Below are positions 8,443 to 21,244 of a stretch of 64,000 nucleotides of DNA, piece after piece. The DNA comes from Campylobacter concisus (lineage in GTDB: Bacteria; Campylobacterota; Campylobacteria; Campylobacterales; Campylobacteraceae), in assembly GCF_002913045.1 (NCBI RefSeq), contig NZ_PPAF01000026.1, positions 1 to 64,000 of the forward strand, written 5' to 3'. Numbering within the stretch: the stretch's first letter is position 1; each line of letters starts with the position of its first letter. The notes beneath the pieces are model-generated. The model worked only from the letters and a program-made list of their open reading frames with translations, ran no database searches and had not been told where the DNA came from. A program made the position numbers and the translations under genes.

Positions 8443-9685
8443 TTATTTTATAACGGCTAGTTTGCCTGTGCCTGCATTTTTATTTACCTCGTTTTGGACG
8501 TTTGAGGCTTGGATAAGTTCAAATTTATATGGAGGCTCAAATGGCGGCTTGGTTAGCTTTTCGCAAACGCTGCCTTTTTTGAAAGGTCTATGTTGCCGCT
8601 TTCAAAAATGGTGCCTTTGTTACACTTGTAGCTTATTTTGACGCCATTTGTAAAGTAGTTGTTTTGAGCGTATATTAGCGAGCCAAAGCGTACGCCAATG
8701 GCGTATTTTTGGTCATAGAAGCCATCTTTTGAGTCATAAAAGTTGTTATAGACGTGCACCTTTGCATTGCGCGCCATAGGTAAGCGTTGCGCGCAGTTGT
8801 CAAAAACGTTATGAGCGACCGTTATAGTCCTTGTTTCGCTGCTGCCGTCAGAGTCTATTGAGCCAATTAACATCGTTTTGTCATGGTTTTCAAAGATGTT
8901 GTGCGAGATCGTGATAGCTGCACTATCTCTCGCACAGTTCCGTCGTAAGTCTGCCATTTGGTAAGCTCTCCGCCTGCTAAATGCACATGGATAGGCTCGA
9001 CCGTGTCCTTAAAATGGCAGTGATCTACCCAGATGTTTTTGCTTGACTCTATGCTGACGCCGTCATATTGCGCATTAAAGCCGTCATTTTTTTGTATATC
9101 TGGAAATGGATCAAAAGCATCTTCGATCTTCATATTGCGGATCGCGATATTTTGGACATTTTTTAACAAAAGCGAGCCGCCTTTTATGCCTGAGTTTTCG
9201 CCTAAGCCGATTATTGTGGTGTTGCTAGCTACCTGCACTACGATGAGCTTTTTCCACTCGTTGGCTAAATTTTTGCGAAGCGCTGCTAACTTTGGATCTT
9301 GCGAACCGTCTAAATTTGCACGGCATGAGGTGCCGTAAGCCTGCATAAATTTGGCATAAGAGCTAAACTCGCCACCGCTAATCTCGCTTACAAATTTATC
9401 CAACCCCTCGCTCTTGCTATTTTGCGGGATATTACCTTCGCTAAGGTCTATGAGGCCATCCACATAGATTACGTAACCACCCATTTGAGCGTATTTTACG
9501 AGCTCTTGCCTATCTTTTACGACGACTTCTTTGCTCTCTTTGCCGGCGTATCCGCCAAAATTTTGCTCTGCTCCAACGCTAGCGTAACCAAAGGGCGAGT
9601 CGCTTGCTTTTATCTCGCCCGCTTGTGTCTCAGCACCAAATGCAAATAACGAAGAAACAGCTAGAAACAATATCTTTTTAAACAT
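8443..9685 (-). pseudogene. Pectate lyase (polysaccharide lyase family 1), twice frameshifted
   Basis: Three frames together encode a secreted PL1 pectate lyase. The N-terminal frame (9685 down to about 8930) has a signal peptide (MFKKILFLAVSSLFAFGAETQA) and the PL1 motif NIWVDHCHF. The second frame (about 8930 to 8580) continues with DSAAITISHNIFENHDK, MLIG and QRLPMARNAKVHVYNNFY; the Arg of RxPxxR is the PL1 catalytic base. The third frame (8580 to 8443) gives the expected C-terminus PPYKFELIQAS...NAGTGKL. The first break is an extra GA in a (GA)3 run (TCTCTC at 8926-8931 on the plus strand). The second is one missing A in a homopolymer now six long (8575-8580). Both sit in slippage-prone tracts, so true decay, phase variation or sequence error are all possible. 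Confidence 0.8.
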
Positions 9686-9805
9686 CTTTAGCCTCCCAAA
9701 TTTGGCTTTTTATTTTTGATCTTCTGTTAGAAAATCGCTGCCTAATTTTATTTTGGCTCATTAAATTTAGCGTAAGACTTTTATAAATTTTTAGTAAAGT
9801 CAAAT

Positions 9806-10903
9806 TTATGCGAAAAATATCTCGCTTTTTAACCGAAGCAAACATAGATAGGCACTTAGCACGCTTTGCTCTCTTACGTAGTTGCGCTCCCCTTTTAAAA
9901 GCAGTCTCTCAACCTCGATGTTGCCGTTTCTATCGCCAGCTGCGACATATACCGTGCCAACTGGTTTGCTAGCTGTGCCACCACCTGGTCCTGCTATACC
10001 GCTAATCGCAAGTGCAAAGTCCGCATTTGTCGTGCTTAGCGTGCCTTTTACCATCGCTTTTACGCAAGGCTCGCTCACAGCTCCGTAAGTATCTAAAATT
10101 TCATCCTCAACGCCCAGCCACTCGTGCTTTATGTGATTTGCGTAGGTTACTAACGAGCCATCAAAGCTAGCTGAGATGCCGCCATATCTTGCAAATTTAG
10201 CCGCCGCAAGCCCAGCCGTGCAAGACTCAGCAAATGAAATTTTAAGCCCCTTTTGCATGAGCTTTTTTGCTACAAATTTGATCACATCTTTTTGCGGGAT
10301 AAATTTTTGCGAAAATAGCGTTTTTACCCCTTGTAAAAAACTCTCGATCTGACCAAATTTATTGCTTTTTGCCCTTACTAGTATCAAATTTGGCAGGATC
10401 TGTGCAAGAGTGATATCGACCTCGTAAGTTTTAGCAAGTGGCAGCATAAGGATCTTCGCGCTATCTGCGTCGATGTCTATTAGATGAAAGTAGCTAAAAT
10501 CAGGCTCATAGTCGGTGAGAAACTCGCCTAGCTCTTCATTTGGATTAGCTTTTATGAGATTTATCTGGGCGTTATTTAGGCTGGCTAGAAAGCTATTTTT
10601 AGAGTAGTCTAAGCTATCTTTAAGCGCAAGTGTCGTGCTATCTTTTAGCTCGAGCGAGCCCCCAGTTAGCGTTGCTACGATCTTTGCGGCAATAGCAAAA
10701 TTTTCATCCGAGCCAAAAATGCTTACAAAGTCGTAATCTTTTGATAAATTTTCGATGATAAAAGGTAGCTCTTTGCTATTTTTTGGAGCAAAACTGACCA
10801 CTCCAAGCTCGCCAAAATGATCCTCGTAGCTTTGAAAAATGTAGTTTAGAAATTCTCTATTTATCTCAAGATCTTCGCCTATTATCAAGATACTTTGTCT
10901 CAT
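9806..10903 (-). CDS. cinA: CinA-family protein with C-terminal NMN amidohydrolase domain
   Basis: The product (365 residues from this start) has a divergent N-terminal MoCF/COG1058-type domain (about 1-160) and a well conserved C-terminal PncC/CinA domain (about 205-360). The latter shows SFAESCTAGLAAAKF, GSLVTYANHIKHEWLGV, YGAVSEPCVKAM and AISGIAGPGGGTASKPVGTV. In characterised members this domain deamidates nicotinamide mononucleotide for NAD recycling. An ATG at 10927 lies inside the -10 box, whereas ATG 10903 follows AAAGGAGC, so the shorter form is chosen. It is transcribed divergently from ileS. Confidence 0.85.
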   Translation of the reverse strand: MRQSILIIGEDLEINREFLNYIFQSYEDHFGELGVVSFAPKNSKELPFIIENLSKDYDFVSIFGSDENFAIAAKIVATLTGGSLELKDSTTLALKDSLDYSKNSFLASLNNAQINLIKANPNEELGEFLTDYEPDFSYFHLIDIDADSAKILMLPLAKTYEVDITLAQILPNLILVRAKSNKFGQIESFLQGVKTLFSQKFIPQKDVIKFVAKKLMQKGLKISFAESCTAGLAAAKFARYGGISASFDGSLVTYANHIKHEWLGVEDEILDTYGAVSEPCVKAMVKGTLSTTNADFALAISGIAGPGGGTASKPVGTVYVAAGDRNGNIEVERLLLKGERNYVREQSVLSAYLCLLRLKSEIFFA

Positions 10904-10925
10904 TTTTAAGCTCCTTTTTTGCCTC

Positions 10926-10931
10926 ATTATA
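10926..10931 (-). promoter_or_regulatory. -10 box of cinA
   Basis: On the minus strand TATAAT occupies 10931-10926, 23 bases before the chosen cinA ATG. This excludes the in-frame upstream ATG at 10927 as the start. Confidence 0.5.
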
Positions 10932-10997
10932 CTATTTTTCAGTGTGATTTAACCAGCATAGGTGTAAAATTAGCAAATTTTAAAATCAAGGTAAAAA

Positions 10998-13754
10998 ATG
11001 GACTACAAAGAGACACTTTTACTCCCAGAGACAAATTTCCCGATGCGCGGAAATCTCCCACAAAATGAACCACAAAGACTAAAATCATGGTACGAAGAGC
11101 GCAAGGTTTACGAAAAAATGAAGAAAAACCGCCAAAAAGCGGTTAAAAACTTCAACATCCACGACGGTCCTCCATATGCAAACGGCCACCTTCACATCGG
11201 TCACGCGTTAAATAAAATTTTAAAAGACATCATCACAAAAACGCACTATTTTTATGGCGAAAATGTCCGCTATGTGCCAGGCTGGGACTGTCATGGCTTA
11301 CCTATCGAGCAACAAGTAGAAGTCAAGCTTGGCGATAAGAAAAAAGAGCTTAGCAAGGTCGAGATCAGAGAGCTTTGCAGACAGCACGCAAGAGAATTTA
11401 TAGATATCCAGCGCGATGAGTTTAAAACTCTTGGCATCATCGGTGACTTTGAAAATCCATACATGACGATGAAATTTGAGTTTGAGGCTGACATCTACAA
11501 AGCACTTTGCGAGATCGCTAAAAAGGGCCTTTTGATAGAAAGAAGCAAGCCAGTTTATTGGAGCTGGGCGGCTAGATCGGCGCTAGCTGAAGCTGAGGTC
11601 GAGTACGAGGAGAAAGAGGACTACTCTATTTACGTAGCATTTGAGCTTGATAGCGACGCGCTAGAAAAGCTTGGCGTAAAAGAGGCAAGTGCTGTCATCT
11701 GGACGACCACACCTTGGACACTTCCAGCAAATCAAGCCATAAGCCTAAAACCAGATGAAATTTATGTGTTAACGGCTGAAAATTTGATCTTTGCAAAGCC
11801 ACTACTTGAAAGCGTTGTGCAGAGTGGTCTAAGCAAAGGTGAGATCAAAAAAGAGTTTAAATCAAGCCTGCTTGAAAATACTCACGCAATAAATCCGCTA
11901 AACGGCAGAAAGTCACGATTTTTACTAGGCGATCACGTCATGATGGACGGGGGTACTGGACTTGTTCATACAGCTCCAGGACACGGCGAGGACGACTATT
12001 ACGTCTGTTTGAAATATGGCTTTAGTGAAATTTTGATGCCAGTTGATGATAGTGGCTGCTACGATGAGAGCCTAAAGCATCACGGACTATTTAGAAGCGA
12101 CGTGGTAGACGAGTTTGTCGGTATGCACATCTTTAAAGCAAATGAGAAAATTTTAGAGCTACTTGGCAAAAATTTACTTAGCGTCTCTAAATTTAGACAC
12201 TCTTATCCATTCTGCTGGAGAACGCATAAGCCTGTTATTTATAGAGCCACAAAGCAGTGGTTCATCGCTATGGACGAGGCAAAACTAGGTGGAAAAACGC
12301 TTAGACAAACAGCACGTGAGGAGCTTGAAAAGGTTAAATTTTATCCAAGTGTGGGCATAAAAAGAATAGGCTCAATGATAGAAAATCGCCCAGACTGGTG
12401 CATCTCTCGTCAGCGTGACTGGGGCGTGCCGATCGCGTTTTTCAGAGATAAAGCGACAAAAGAAGTTATATTTGATAGTGAAATTTTAGATCACATCGTG
12501 GCTATCTTTAAAGAAAAAGGCGCTGATGCGTGGTGGGCGCTAAGCATAGACGAGCTTTTACCAACGGGCTCAAAATACAAGGCCGAAAATTTAGAAAAAG
12601 TGATGGATATCCTTGATGTTTGGTTTGATAGCGGCTCGACGTGGCATGCGGTCTTGCAAAGCGACAACTACGACGCTGGCAAATACCCTGCAAGCATGTA
12701 TCTTGAGGGCTCAGATCAGCACCGCGGCTGGTTTCAAAGCTCGCTTCTAGTAAGCACAGCTATAAATTCTCACGCACCTTACGAGAGCATCCTAACTCAC
12801 GGCTTTACAGTCGATGCTAAGGGCGAGAAGATGAGCAAGAGTAAGGGCAACGTCATCGCTCCACAAGACGTGGCTAAGACTCACGGCGTAGAAATTTTAC
12901 GCCTTTGGGTTGGCATGAGTGATTACTCAAGCGATTTAAAAATAAGCGAAGATATATTAAAGCAAATCAGCGAGCAATACCGCAAAATCCGCAATACGAT
13001 CCGCTTTTTACTAGCAAACGTAAATGATCTTGAGAGCCTAAATACAGAGTTTAACATCCTTGATAAGTGGATCTTAGCGCGTACTAAAAAGGTCTTTGAC
13101 GAGGCGAGCGCTTGCTTTAGAAATTACGACTTTTCAAAGGGCTTTAACATCCTTTTAAATTTCCTATCAGCCGATCTTAGCGGTGTATATCTTGACGTTT
13201 GCAAAGATAGGCTCTACTGCGACGCAAAAGACGCTCCAAGAAGAAGATCAGCTCAAAGCGCGATGGCTATCATCACAAAGGCACTTTTGCCACTCATCGC
13301 TCCAACGCTTACTTACACCGTTGATGAGGTGATGGACTACGCTCCAAAGATCATCAAAGGCGACGCAAAAGACGCGTTTGATCTAGTCTATGAACCAATC
13401 ATTTTTGACCTTAGCTTTGAAGATGAGCTGCTTTTTGCTAGCAGAGAGAAATTTAACGAGATCGTGGACGTTCTTAAAAAGGACAAAAAAATAAAATCAA
13501 CCCTAGAGCTAAGCCTAGAGACAACTAGCCACAACATCACAAGCTACGACGAGCGCGAAGTGGCCGATCTTTACATGGTAAGCTCGGTTAGAGCTTACGA
13601 TGATAGCGAGCCACTAGCTGAGTTTGAGCTTGAGGGTGATAAATTTAAGATCATAGCAAGCAACCTTCATAAATGCCCAAGATGCTGGAAATTTAACGCT
13701 AGCAAAGAAGATGCGCTATGTCCAAGATGCGAAGAGGTCATAAGTGCTAAGTGA
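10998..13754 (+). CDS. ileS: Isoleucyl-tRNA synthetase
   Basis: This 918-residue class I synthetase charges tRNA-Ile. The HIGH motif is at residues 66-69 ([12 protein letters not shown]) and the KMSKS loop at 611-615. The editing (CP1) domain between them contains [12 protein letters not shown] and [13 protein letters not shown]-terminal zinc finger (CPRCW...CPRCE) is present, as in bacterial-type IleRS. Length is normal. The ATG follows AAGGTAAAAA. The last bases overlap a small membrane-protein ORF leading into gatA, an arrangement I recall from C. jejuni. Confidence 0.98.
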   Translation: MDYKETLLLPETNFPMRGNLPQNEPQRLKSWYEERKVYEKMKKNRQKAVKNFNIHDGPPYANGHLHIGHALNKILKDIITKTHYFYGENVRYVPGWDCHGLPIEQQVEVKLGDKKKELSKVEIRELCRQHAREFIDIQRDEFKTLGIIGDFENPYMTMKFEFEADIYKALCEIAKKGLLIERSKPVYWSWAARSALAEAEVEYEEKEDYSIYVAFELDSDALEKLGVKEASAVIWTTTPWTLPANQAISLKPDEIYVLTAENLIFAKPLLESVVQSGLSKGEIKKEFKSSLLENTHAINPLNGRKSRFLLGDHVMMDGGTGLVHTAPGHGEDDYYVCLKYGFSEILMPVDDSGCYDESLKHHGLFRSDVVDEFVGMHIFKANEKILELLGKNLLSVSKFRHSYPFCWRTHKPVIYRATKQWFIAMDEAKLGGKTLRQTAREELEKVKFYPSVGIKRIGSMIENRPDWCISRQRDWGVPIAFFRDKATKEVIFDSEILDHIVAIFKEKGADAWWALSIDELLPTGSKYKAENLEKVMDILDVWFDSGSTWHAVLQSDNYDAGKYPASMYLEGSDQHRGWFQSSLLVSTAINSHAPYESILTHGFTVDAKGEKMSKSKGNVIAPQDVAKTHGVEILRLWVGMSDYSSDLKISEDILKQISEQYRKIRNTIRFLLANVNDLESLNTEFNILDKWILARTKKVFDEASACFRNYDFSKGFNILLNFLSADLSGVYLDVCKDRLYCDAKDAPRRRSAQSAMAIITKALLPLIAPTLTYTVDEVMDYAPKIIKGDAKDAFDLVYEPIIFDLSFEDELLFASREKFNEIVDVLKKDKKIKSTLELSLETTSHNITSYDEREVADLYMVSSVRAYDDSEPLAEFELEGDKFKIIASNLHKCPRCWKFNASKEDALCPRCEEVISAK

Positions 13755-13848
13755 GCCAGTAAGCGCAACTATCATAGTCGCAACGATCGCTATGGTGGTC
13801 GTTATTAGCTTGTTTGGCATATTTTTGGTTAATAAATTTAAAGGATAA
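13744..13848 (+). CDS. Small single-pass membrane protein between ileS and gatA
   Basis: A GTG-initiated frame of 34 codons overlaps the last 11 bases of ileS and ends 5 bases before the gatA start. The product has a short acidic head (LSEP), one hydrophobic helix of about 22 residues ([20 protein letters not shown]) and a basic tail (NKFKG), a plausible N-out/C-in single-span topology. C. jejuni has a small ORF in the same slot between ileS and gatA (Cj1060c, from memory), which supports it being real. No clear Shine-Dalgarno is seen; coupling to ileS termination is likely. Function unknown. Confidence 0.6.
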   Translation: MLSEPVSATIIVATIAMVVVISLFGIFLVNKFKG

Positions 13849-13853
13849 AAATA

Positions 13854-16664
<2,811 letters not shown>

Positions 16665-16665
<1 letters not shown>

Positions 16666-17771
16666 TGTTAGACCTGCAAACTAGAACTATTAAATTTAAC
16701 GAGCCACTCTATCTTGAGAGTGGCCGTATGCTATCAAATTTCAAGCTTATTTATGAGACTTACGGCACGCTAAACGCTGATAAAAGCAACGTTATCGTGA
16801 TCTGTCACGCCCTAACTGGCTCACACCACGCTGCTGGCACATACGCAGGCGATGAGAAAGCTGGCTGGTGGGACGGGCTAATAGGCAGCAAAAAGGCGGT
16901 CGATACGGATAAATTTTACGTTATTTGCGTAAATATCTTAGGCTCGTGCTTTGGCTCGACCTCGCCACTAAGCGTTGATCGAAGTAGCGGCAAAGAGTAT
17001 AGGCTAAATTTCCCAGTCCTTGCCATAAGTGACGTGGTAAAGGCGCAGATGAGGCTATTTAGCGAGCTTGGCATCACAAGGGCAAGAGCCGTGATAGGCG
17101 GCAGTCTTGGCGGTATGCAGGCACTTTGCTACGCTATCGAGTTTCCAGAATTTGCGCAGGATATCGTCATGCTTGCAAGTACCTATCAGACCAAGCCATG
17201 GGCGATAGCTTTTAACAAAATCGCCATCGAAGCCATTTTAAACGATGAAAATTTCAAAAATGGCGAATACGATGCGGAATTTATAAGAAAAAATGGTCTA
17301 AAAGGTATGGCTTACGGCAGGATGGCAGGGCATATCAGCTTTTTAAGTCCTGATAGCATGGATGAGAAATTTGGACGAAACTACGTAGAAACTGACGGTC
17401 TTTACGAGCTTTCTGGGCGCTTTCAGGTGGATCGCTACATGGAGTACAACGGCTACAACTTCCCAAAGAGGTTTGATCCGCTAAGCTACCTATATATCGT
17501 AAAGATGATGAATATCTTTGACTGTACAAGACACTATGACAACCTAAAAGACGCCCTTGCGCCGATAAAAGCAAACTTGCATCTAATCGCTTTCAAAGGC
17601 GATCTACTCTTTCCGCCATGCTGTATGAGAGAGATTTATGACACACTTTGTGAGATGGGGCGAGGAGAGAATACAAATTTCGTAGAGATAGATAGTAACT
17701 ACGGCCATGACGCATTTTTGGTCGAGATAGAAAAATTTGATGGATATATAAAAAATATATTAAAAGGATAG
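16665..17771 (+). CDS. metX: Homoserine O-acetyltransferase
   Basis: This 368-residue alpha/beta hydrolase acylates homoserine in methionine synthesis. The triad is Ser147 (GGSLGGMQAL), Asp313 (KGDLLFPP) and His348 (YGHDAFL). NVIVICHALTGSHHAAG is the oxyanion-side motif. GTG is the start, overlapping the guaB stop. The substrate acyl group (acetyl or succinyl) cannot be settled from motifs alone, although the classic MetX layout favours acetyl-CoA. Confidence 0.93.
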
Positions 17772-17774
17772 AAA

Positions 17775-17966
17775 ATGGAGCAAAAAGAGCAAAGCTTTGA
17801 AGAAAAATTAGCCCTAGCAGATAAAATTTTAAATGATCTAAATAAAGATGATGTGAGCTTAGAAAATAGCATAAAGCTGCATGAGCAGGGCAAAAAGCTC
17901 TTAAATGAAGCAAGAGAAATTTTAGAAAATGCAAAACTTAGCATAAAGCAGGTGGACGATGAGTAG
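17775..17966 (+). CDS. xseB: Exodeoxyribonuclease VII small subunit
   Basis: The 63-residue product matches XseB: SFEEKLALADKILNDLNKDD then LENSIKLHEQGKKLLNEA and a helical tail. XseB forms the elongated partner of XseA in the single-strand-specific exonuclease VII. The xseA gene is not in the window. It lies 3 bases after metX and overlaps the next gene by 8 bases, so it is part of the same operon. Confidence 0.88.
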   Translation: MEQKEQSFEEKLALADKILNDLNKDDVSLENSIKLHEQGKKLLNEAREILENAKLSIKQVDDE

Positions 17967-18753
17967 AATTTGCGCCCTTCAGCTACCAACTCAGCCGCTA
18001 AGCGAGGCAAGGCTTGATTATTATCTAAAAATTTGTGCGGACGAAAACGCAAGACTTGTTGTGCTTGGTGAGTATGTGCTAAATAGCTTTTTTAAAGAGC
18101 TTATTAGCATGCCAAAAAGCCTTATAAAAGAGCAAAGCGAGCGCAAAAAAGAGGCTCTTTTTGCAATGGCAAAAAAGTACGATCTAAATATTGTTGCACC
18201 CATTGTAAATCTAAAAGGCAAGGAAATTTTTAAGAGTCTAGCTAAATTTACCCCAACACAAGTCAAGCTATATGATCAGCAAATCCTCATGCCTTACGCT
18301 CACTGGAATGAGGCTAAATTCTTTAATAACGCAAGTGATGAGCTAAATTTACCTATCTTTACATATGATAAATTTAAAGTAGGCGTTATGTTTGGCTATG
18401 AGGCGCACTTTGACATTTGCTGGGCCTATATGAGCGCTAAAAAGGTTGATATCGTACTCGTGCCAACGGCTTGCACATTTTTCTCTCAGGCGCGCTGGGA
18501 GGAGCTTTTAAAGGTTAGGGCCTTTACAAACAACGTCTACGTGCTCCGCGTAAACCGCGTAGGGAGCCATAAAAGTGATGATACGCAGTGGAGCTTTTAC
18601 GGCGATTCGATGCTTATTAATCCGTTTGGCGAGGTCAAAAATAGACTTGGTAAAAATGAAGAGATGATGATAGATGAGCTTAGCAAAAAGGAGCTTAGCG
18701 AGGCTAGAAGCACTTGGGGCTTTATGCATATAGAGGCGAAATTTAAAAGATGA
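17959..18753 (+). CDS. Nitrilase-fold protein, probably without catalytic activity
   Basis: The 264-residue protein has the carbon-nitrogen hydrolase fold throughout: VVLGEYVLNSFF (Glu38), FKVGVMFGYEAHFDI, VDIVLVPTACTF, RAFTNNVYVLRVNR and a C-terminal STWGF segment. Of the Glu-Lys-Cys triad only Glu is clear. The expected Lys position (YxK) reads YDQQIL (Gln107/108), and the nucleophile position (iCyD/E) reads FGYE, with Gly146 for Cys. C154 is displaced by eight residues. I recall a homologue next to guaB/murC in C. jejuni (Cj1056c). It is therefore conserved but likely a pseudoenzyme or a binding protein. Confidence 0.75.
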   Translation: MSRICALQLPTQPLSEARLDYYLKICADENARLVVLGEYVLNSFFKELISMPKSLIKEQSERKKEALFAMAKKYDLNIVAPIVNLKGKEIFKSLAKFTPTQVKLYDQQILMPYAHWNEAKFFNNASDELNLPIFTYDKFKVGVMFGYEAHFDICWAYMSAKKVDIVLVPTACTFFSQARWEELLKVRAFTNNVYVLRVNRVGSHKSDDTQWSFYGDSMLINPFGEVKNRLGKNEEMMIDELSKKELSEARSTWGFMHIEAKFKR

Positions 18754-18842
18754 AGTGCTGCGCCTAGGTAGAAAGAGCAAATTTAGCAAAAGTTATCACG
18801 ATCACGAGAATGAGCACTTTTAAAAGAATTTTGGAGTGAAAT

Positions 18843-19196
18843 TTGAAACGAAATGACGTTGAGAGATATATAAAAGAGAAATTTGACGTTTTAGACGAGC
18901 AAATTTTCCCAAAATATCCAAATTTTAGCGCCTTTCGCCATAAGAAAAATGAGAAGTGGTTTGCACTACTTATGCGGTTAAGCGCCAGCAAACTTGGGCT
19001 TGAAAGTGATGAAATGATAGAAGTTTTAAATCTAAAATGTAGCCCAGATCTAGCGATGGTACTAGTTGACGAGGAACAAATTTTTAAAGCATATCACATG
19101 AACAAAAAGCACTGGATAAGTGTAAATTTAAACTCCAAAATCTCACAAAAAACAGTTTTTGACCTAATAGATGAAAGCTTTGTCTTAAGCAAATAA
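18843..19196 (+). CDS. MmcQ/YjbR-like small protein
   Basis: This 117-residue protein resembles the MmcQ/YjbR family: a start like VERYIKEKF, the AFRHKKNEKWFALL strand, LNLKCSPDLAMVLVDE, then YHMNKKHWISVNL and a final helix. The TTG start has GGAGTG upstream. Members adopt a small DNA-binding-like fold, but no function is established. It stands alone between the nitrilase-like gene and murC. Confidence 0.75.
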   Translation: MKRNDVERYIKEKFDVLDEQIFPKYPNFSAFRHKKNEKWFALLMRLSASKLGLESDEMIEVLNLKCSPDLAMVLVDEEQIFKAYHMNKKHWISVNLNSKISQKTVFDLIDESFVLSK

Positions 19197-19260
19197 AAGC
19201 CATTTTCAGCCTTAAATTTAGTAGTTTTTGTTAAAATCACGAAAAACTTAAGGATAAAAT

Positions 19261-20589
19261 TTGCAAGAGTTAAACAACGAGATCAAAAAAGTCCATTTCA
19301 TAGGTATCGGCGGCATCGGTATCTCAGCCATCGCTAGATTTTTACACGAAAAAGGCCACAAGATAAGCGGTAGTGATATCAAGGAGAGCAAAACTACGCT
19401 TGAGCTAAAAGATGAAGGTATCGAGGTCATCACGCCACACTGCAAAGAGGCGATAAAAGACCAAGACTTTGTGGTCTATTCAGCTGCGATAAAAGAGGAT
19501 AATATCGAGCTAGTGGAGGCCAGACGAAAGGGCATAAAGTGCTTTTCAAGAAAAGAAATTTTGCCTTATGTGCTTGAGGATAAGTGCGTCTTTGCAGTAG
19601 CTGGCGCACACGGCAAGAGCACGACTTCAGCGATGCTAGCAAGCCTTATCGAGGGCTCAGTCATCATCGGCGCCATCTCAAAACAGTTTGGTTCAAATAT
19701 GCGCTACGCCAAAAGCGATAACGTCGTATTTGAGGCTGATGAGAGCGATTCTAGCTTTCTAAACTCAAACCCATATTTAGCCATCGTCACCAATGCAGAG
19801 CCAGAGCACATGGAGCACTACGACTACGATCTAGCTAAATTTTACGCAGCTTACAAGGGCTTTTTGGAGCGTGCAAAGGTTAGAGTGATAAACGCTGAGG
19901 ACGAGTTTTTGAGCACGCTTAAGCTTGATGCGATCAGGCTTTATCCAAGCAGTGATATCACAGAGCTAACGATGGTGGTAAGAGACTATCAGCCATACAC
20001 TAGCTTCAACCTTAAAAATTTAGGCAAATTTGAAGCCTTTGGCATGGGCGAGCACATCGCTATAGACGCATCTTTGGCTATCCTTGCTGCGATGCACGAG
20101 ACGCCGCTTAAAGACATTAGAGAAAATTTACTAAATTTTAAAGGGATCAAAAAGCGTTTTGACATCCTTAGCGCAAACAAAAATTTCGTCCTAATCGACG
20201 ACTACGCGCATCATCCAACCGAGATAAAAGCGACGCTAAAATCAGTCTTTGAATACGCCAAAATTTTAGGTATAAACAGCGTCACAGCGATATTTCAGCC
20301 ACACCGCTACACAAGACTTAGCACAAATTTACCTGGCTTTAAAGAGTGCTTTAAAGGCGTTGATGAGCTTGTCATATTGCCAGTTTATGCAGCTGGGGAA
20401 AATCCGATCGAAGTTGATATGAAGAGCGAGTTTAGCGAGTATAACCCGATCTTTACCGATAAGGTCGAAAGGGTTGAAGAGGGCATAGAATTTACAGATG
20501 AATTTGGCGTAAAAAACCGCCTGAGTGATGGCATCGTAGTTGGCTTTGGAGCGGGCGATATCAGCGTACAGCTAAGGGGCGGATATTAA
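19261..20589 (+). CDS. murC: UDP-N-acetylmuramate--L-alanine ligase
   Basis: MurC (442 residues) adds L-Ala to UDP-MurNAc in the cytoplasm using ATP. Seen are VHFIGIGGIGISAIARFL (UDP-binding), the P-loop GAHGKSTT starting at 115, EADESDSSF, and the C-terminal DDYAHHPTEI and FQPHRYTR motifs. The start is TTG, preceded by AAGGATAAAAT. The usual Thr of GTHGKT is Ala here. The stop overlaps the next ATG (TAATG). Confidence 0.96.
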   Translation: MQELNNEIKKVHFIGIGGIGISAIARFLHEKGHKISGSDIKESKTTLELKDEGIEVITPHCKEAIKDQDFVVYSAAIKEDNIELVEARRKGIKCFSRKEILPYVLEDKCVFAVAGAHGKSTTSAMLASLIEGSVIIGAISKQFGSNMRYAKSDNVVFEADESDSSFLNSNPYLAIVTNAEPEHMEHYDYDLAKFYAAYKGFLERAKVRVINAEDEFLSTLKLDAIRLYPSSDITELTMVVRDYQPYTSFNLKNLGKFEAFGMGEHIAIDASLAILAAMHETPLKDIRENLLNFKGIKKRFDILSANKNFVLIDDYAHHPTEIKATLKSVFEYAKILGINSVTAIFQPHRYTRLSTNLPGFKECFKGVDELVILPVYAAGENPIEVDMKSEFSEYNPIFTDKVERVEEGIEFTDEFGVKNRLSDGIVVGFGAGDISVQLRGGY

Positions 20590-20906
20590 TGGATCTAAGC
20601 ACTTTCAAGCTTCAAGATGAAAATGAAATTTTAAAAGAGATAAAAGAAAAAGAGCTTAGTGAAGAAGAAATTTCAAGCCTTATAAATTTAGGTAAAAAAG
20701 ATATCTTGATCGCGCTTGCAAGGTCGCAAAAGCTAAGTAGCACTCAGATAAAAGAGATGCTGCCAAATGCCACGTATATGGCTGTTTGCTTGCTAGTTGA
20801 AAAACAAGATATCAGTGAGGTTAAGGCTGAAATTTTAGAAAAGATCGAGCCTCATTCTGAGCTTTACAAAGAACTCATCGCAAAATATAAGGGCGTAAAA
20901 TGGTAA
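20589..20906 (+). CDS. Hypothetical protein between murC and mutS2
   Basis: This 105-residue, acidic and almost wholly helical protein has no signal peptide or membrane span. Repeating short helices (EEEISSLINLGKKDILIALARSQ..., KEMLPNATYMAVCLLVEKQD) suggest a HEAT- or leucine-rich-like helical fold. It is tightly coupled to murC (TAATG) and to the next gene (7-base overlap). Function unknown. Confidence 0.75.
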   Translation: MDLSTFKLQDENEILKEIKEKELSEEEISSLINLGKKDILIALARSQKLSSTQIKEMLPNATYMAVCLLVEKQDISEVKAEILEKIEPHSELYKELIAKYKGVKW

Positions 20907-21244
20907 GAAATTTGATCCTAATCGCTGGCTTGATCGTACTTTTTGGAGCGATCTGGGCGATAAAAGATGAAAAGATCAGCAAAGGCATAAAAGCGCTCGT
21001 TAGCACGGTGCTTGTAGCGATCCTTATTTGCGTCTATTTTTACGAAGAGAATTTATCAAAGAACGAGGATGCCATCTCAAAGCTAGTTAGCGATTTTAAG
21101 CAGGGTAAAGTGCTAAAATGTGGCGAATATAACGTGAGCGCTGAGAAATTTAACTACGAATTTGGCACAGCGTCATTTTTAGCTAAAAGAGAATTTAGCG
21201 ACCTCTCAGGCGTGATAGTGCCGATAAAAAGTTGTGAGCAATGA
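20900..21244 (+). CDS. Small integral membrane protein upstream of mutS2
   Basis: A 114-residue protein with two N-terminal hydrophobic helices (about 3-20 and 32-50) and a soluble C-terminal domain of about 60 residues (VSDFKQGKVLKCGEYNVS...). It overlaps both the preceding gene and mutS2 by a few bases. C. jejuni has a membrane protein in this murC–mutS2 slot (Cj1053c, from memory). Function unknown. Confidence 0.75.
   Translation: MVRNLILIAGLIVLFGAIWAIKDEKISKGIKALVSTVLVAILICVYFYEENLSKNEDAISKLVSDFKQGKVLKCGEYNVSAEKFNYEFGTASFLAKREFSDLSGVIVPIKSCEQ

Noticed and set aside
18754-18842. Possible tiny hydrophobic ORF on the minus strand (about 17-27 residues) in the gap before the MmcQ/YjbR-like gene
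   Set aside because: It has a hydrophobic segment but no good start or ribosome-binding site, and part of it overlaps the downstream gene; support is too weak.
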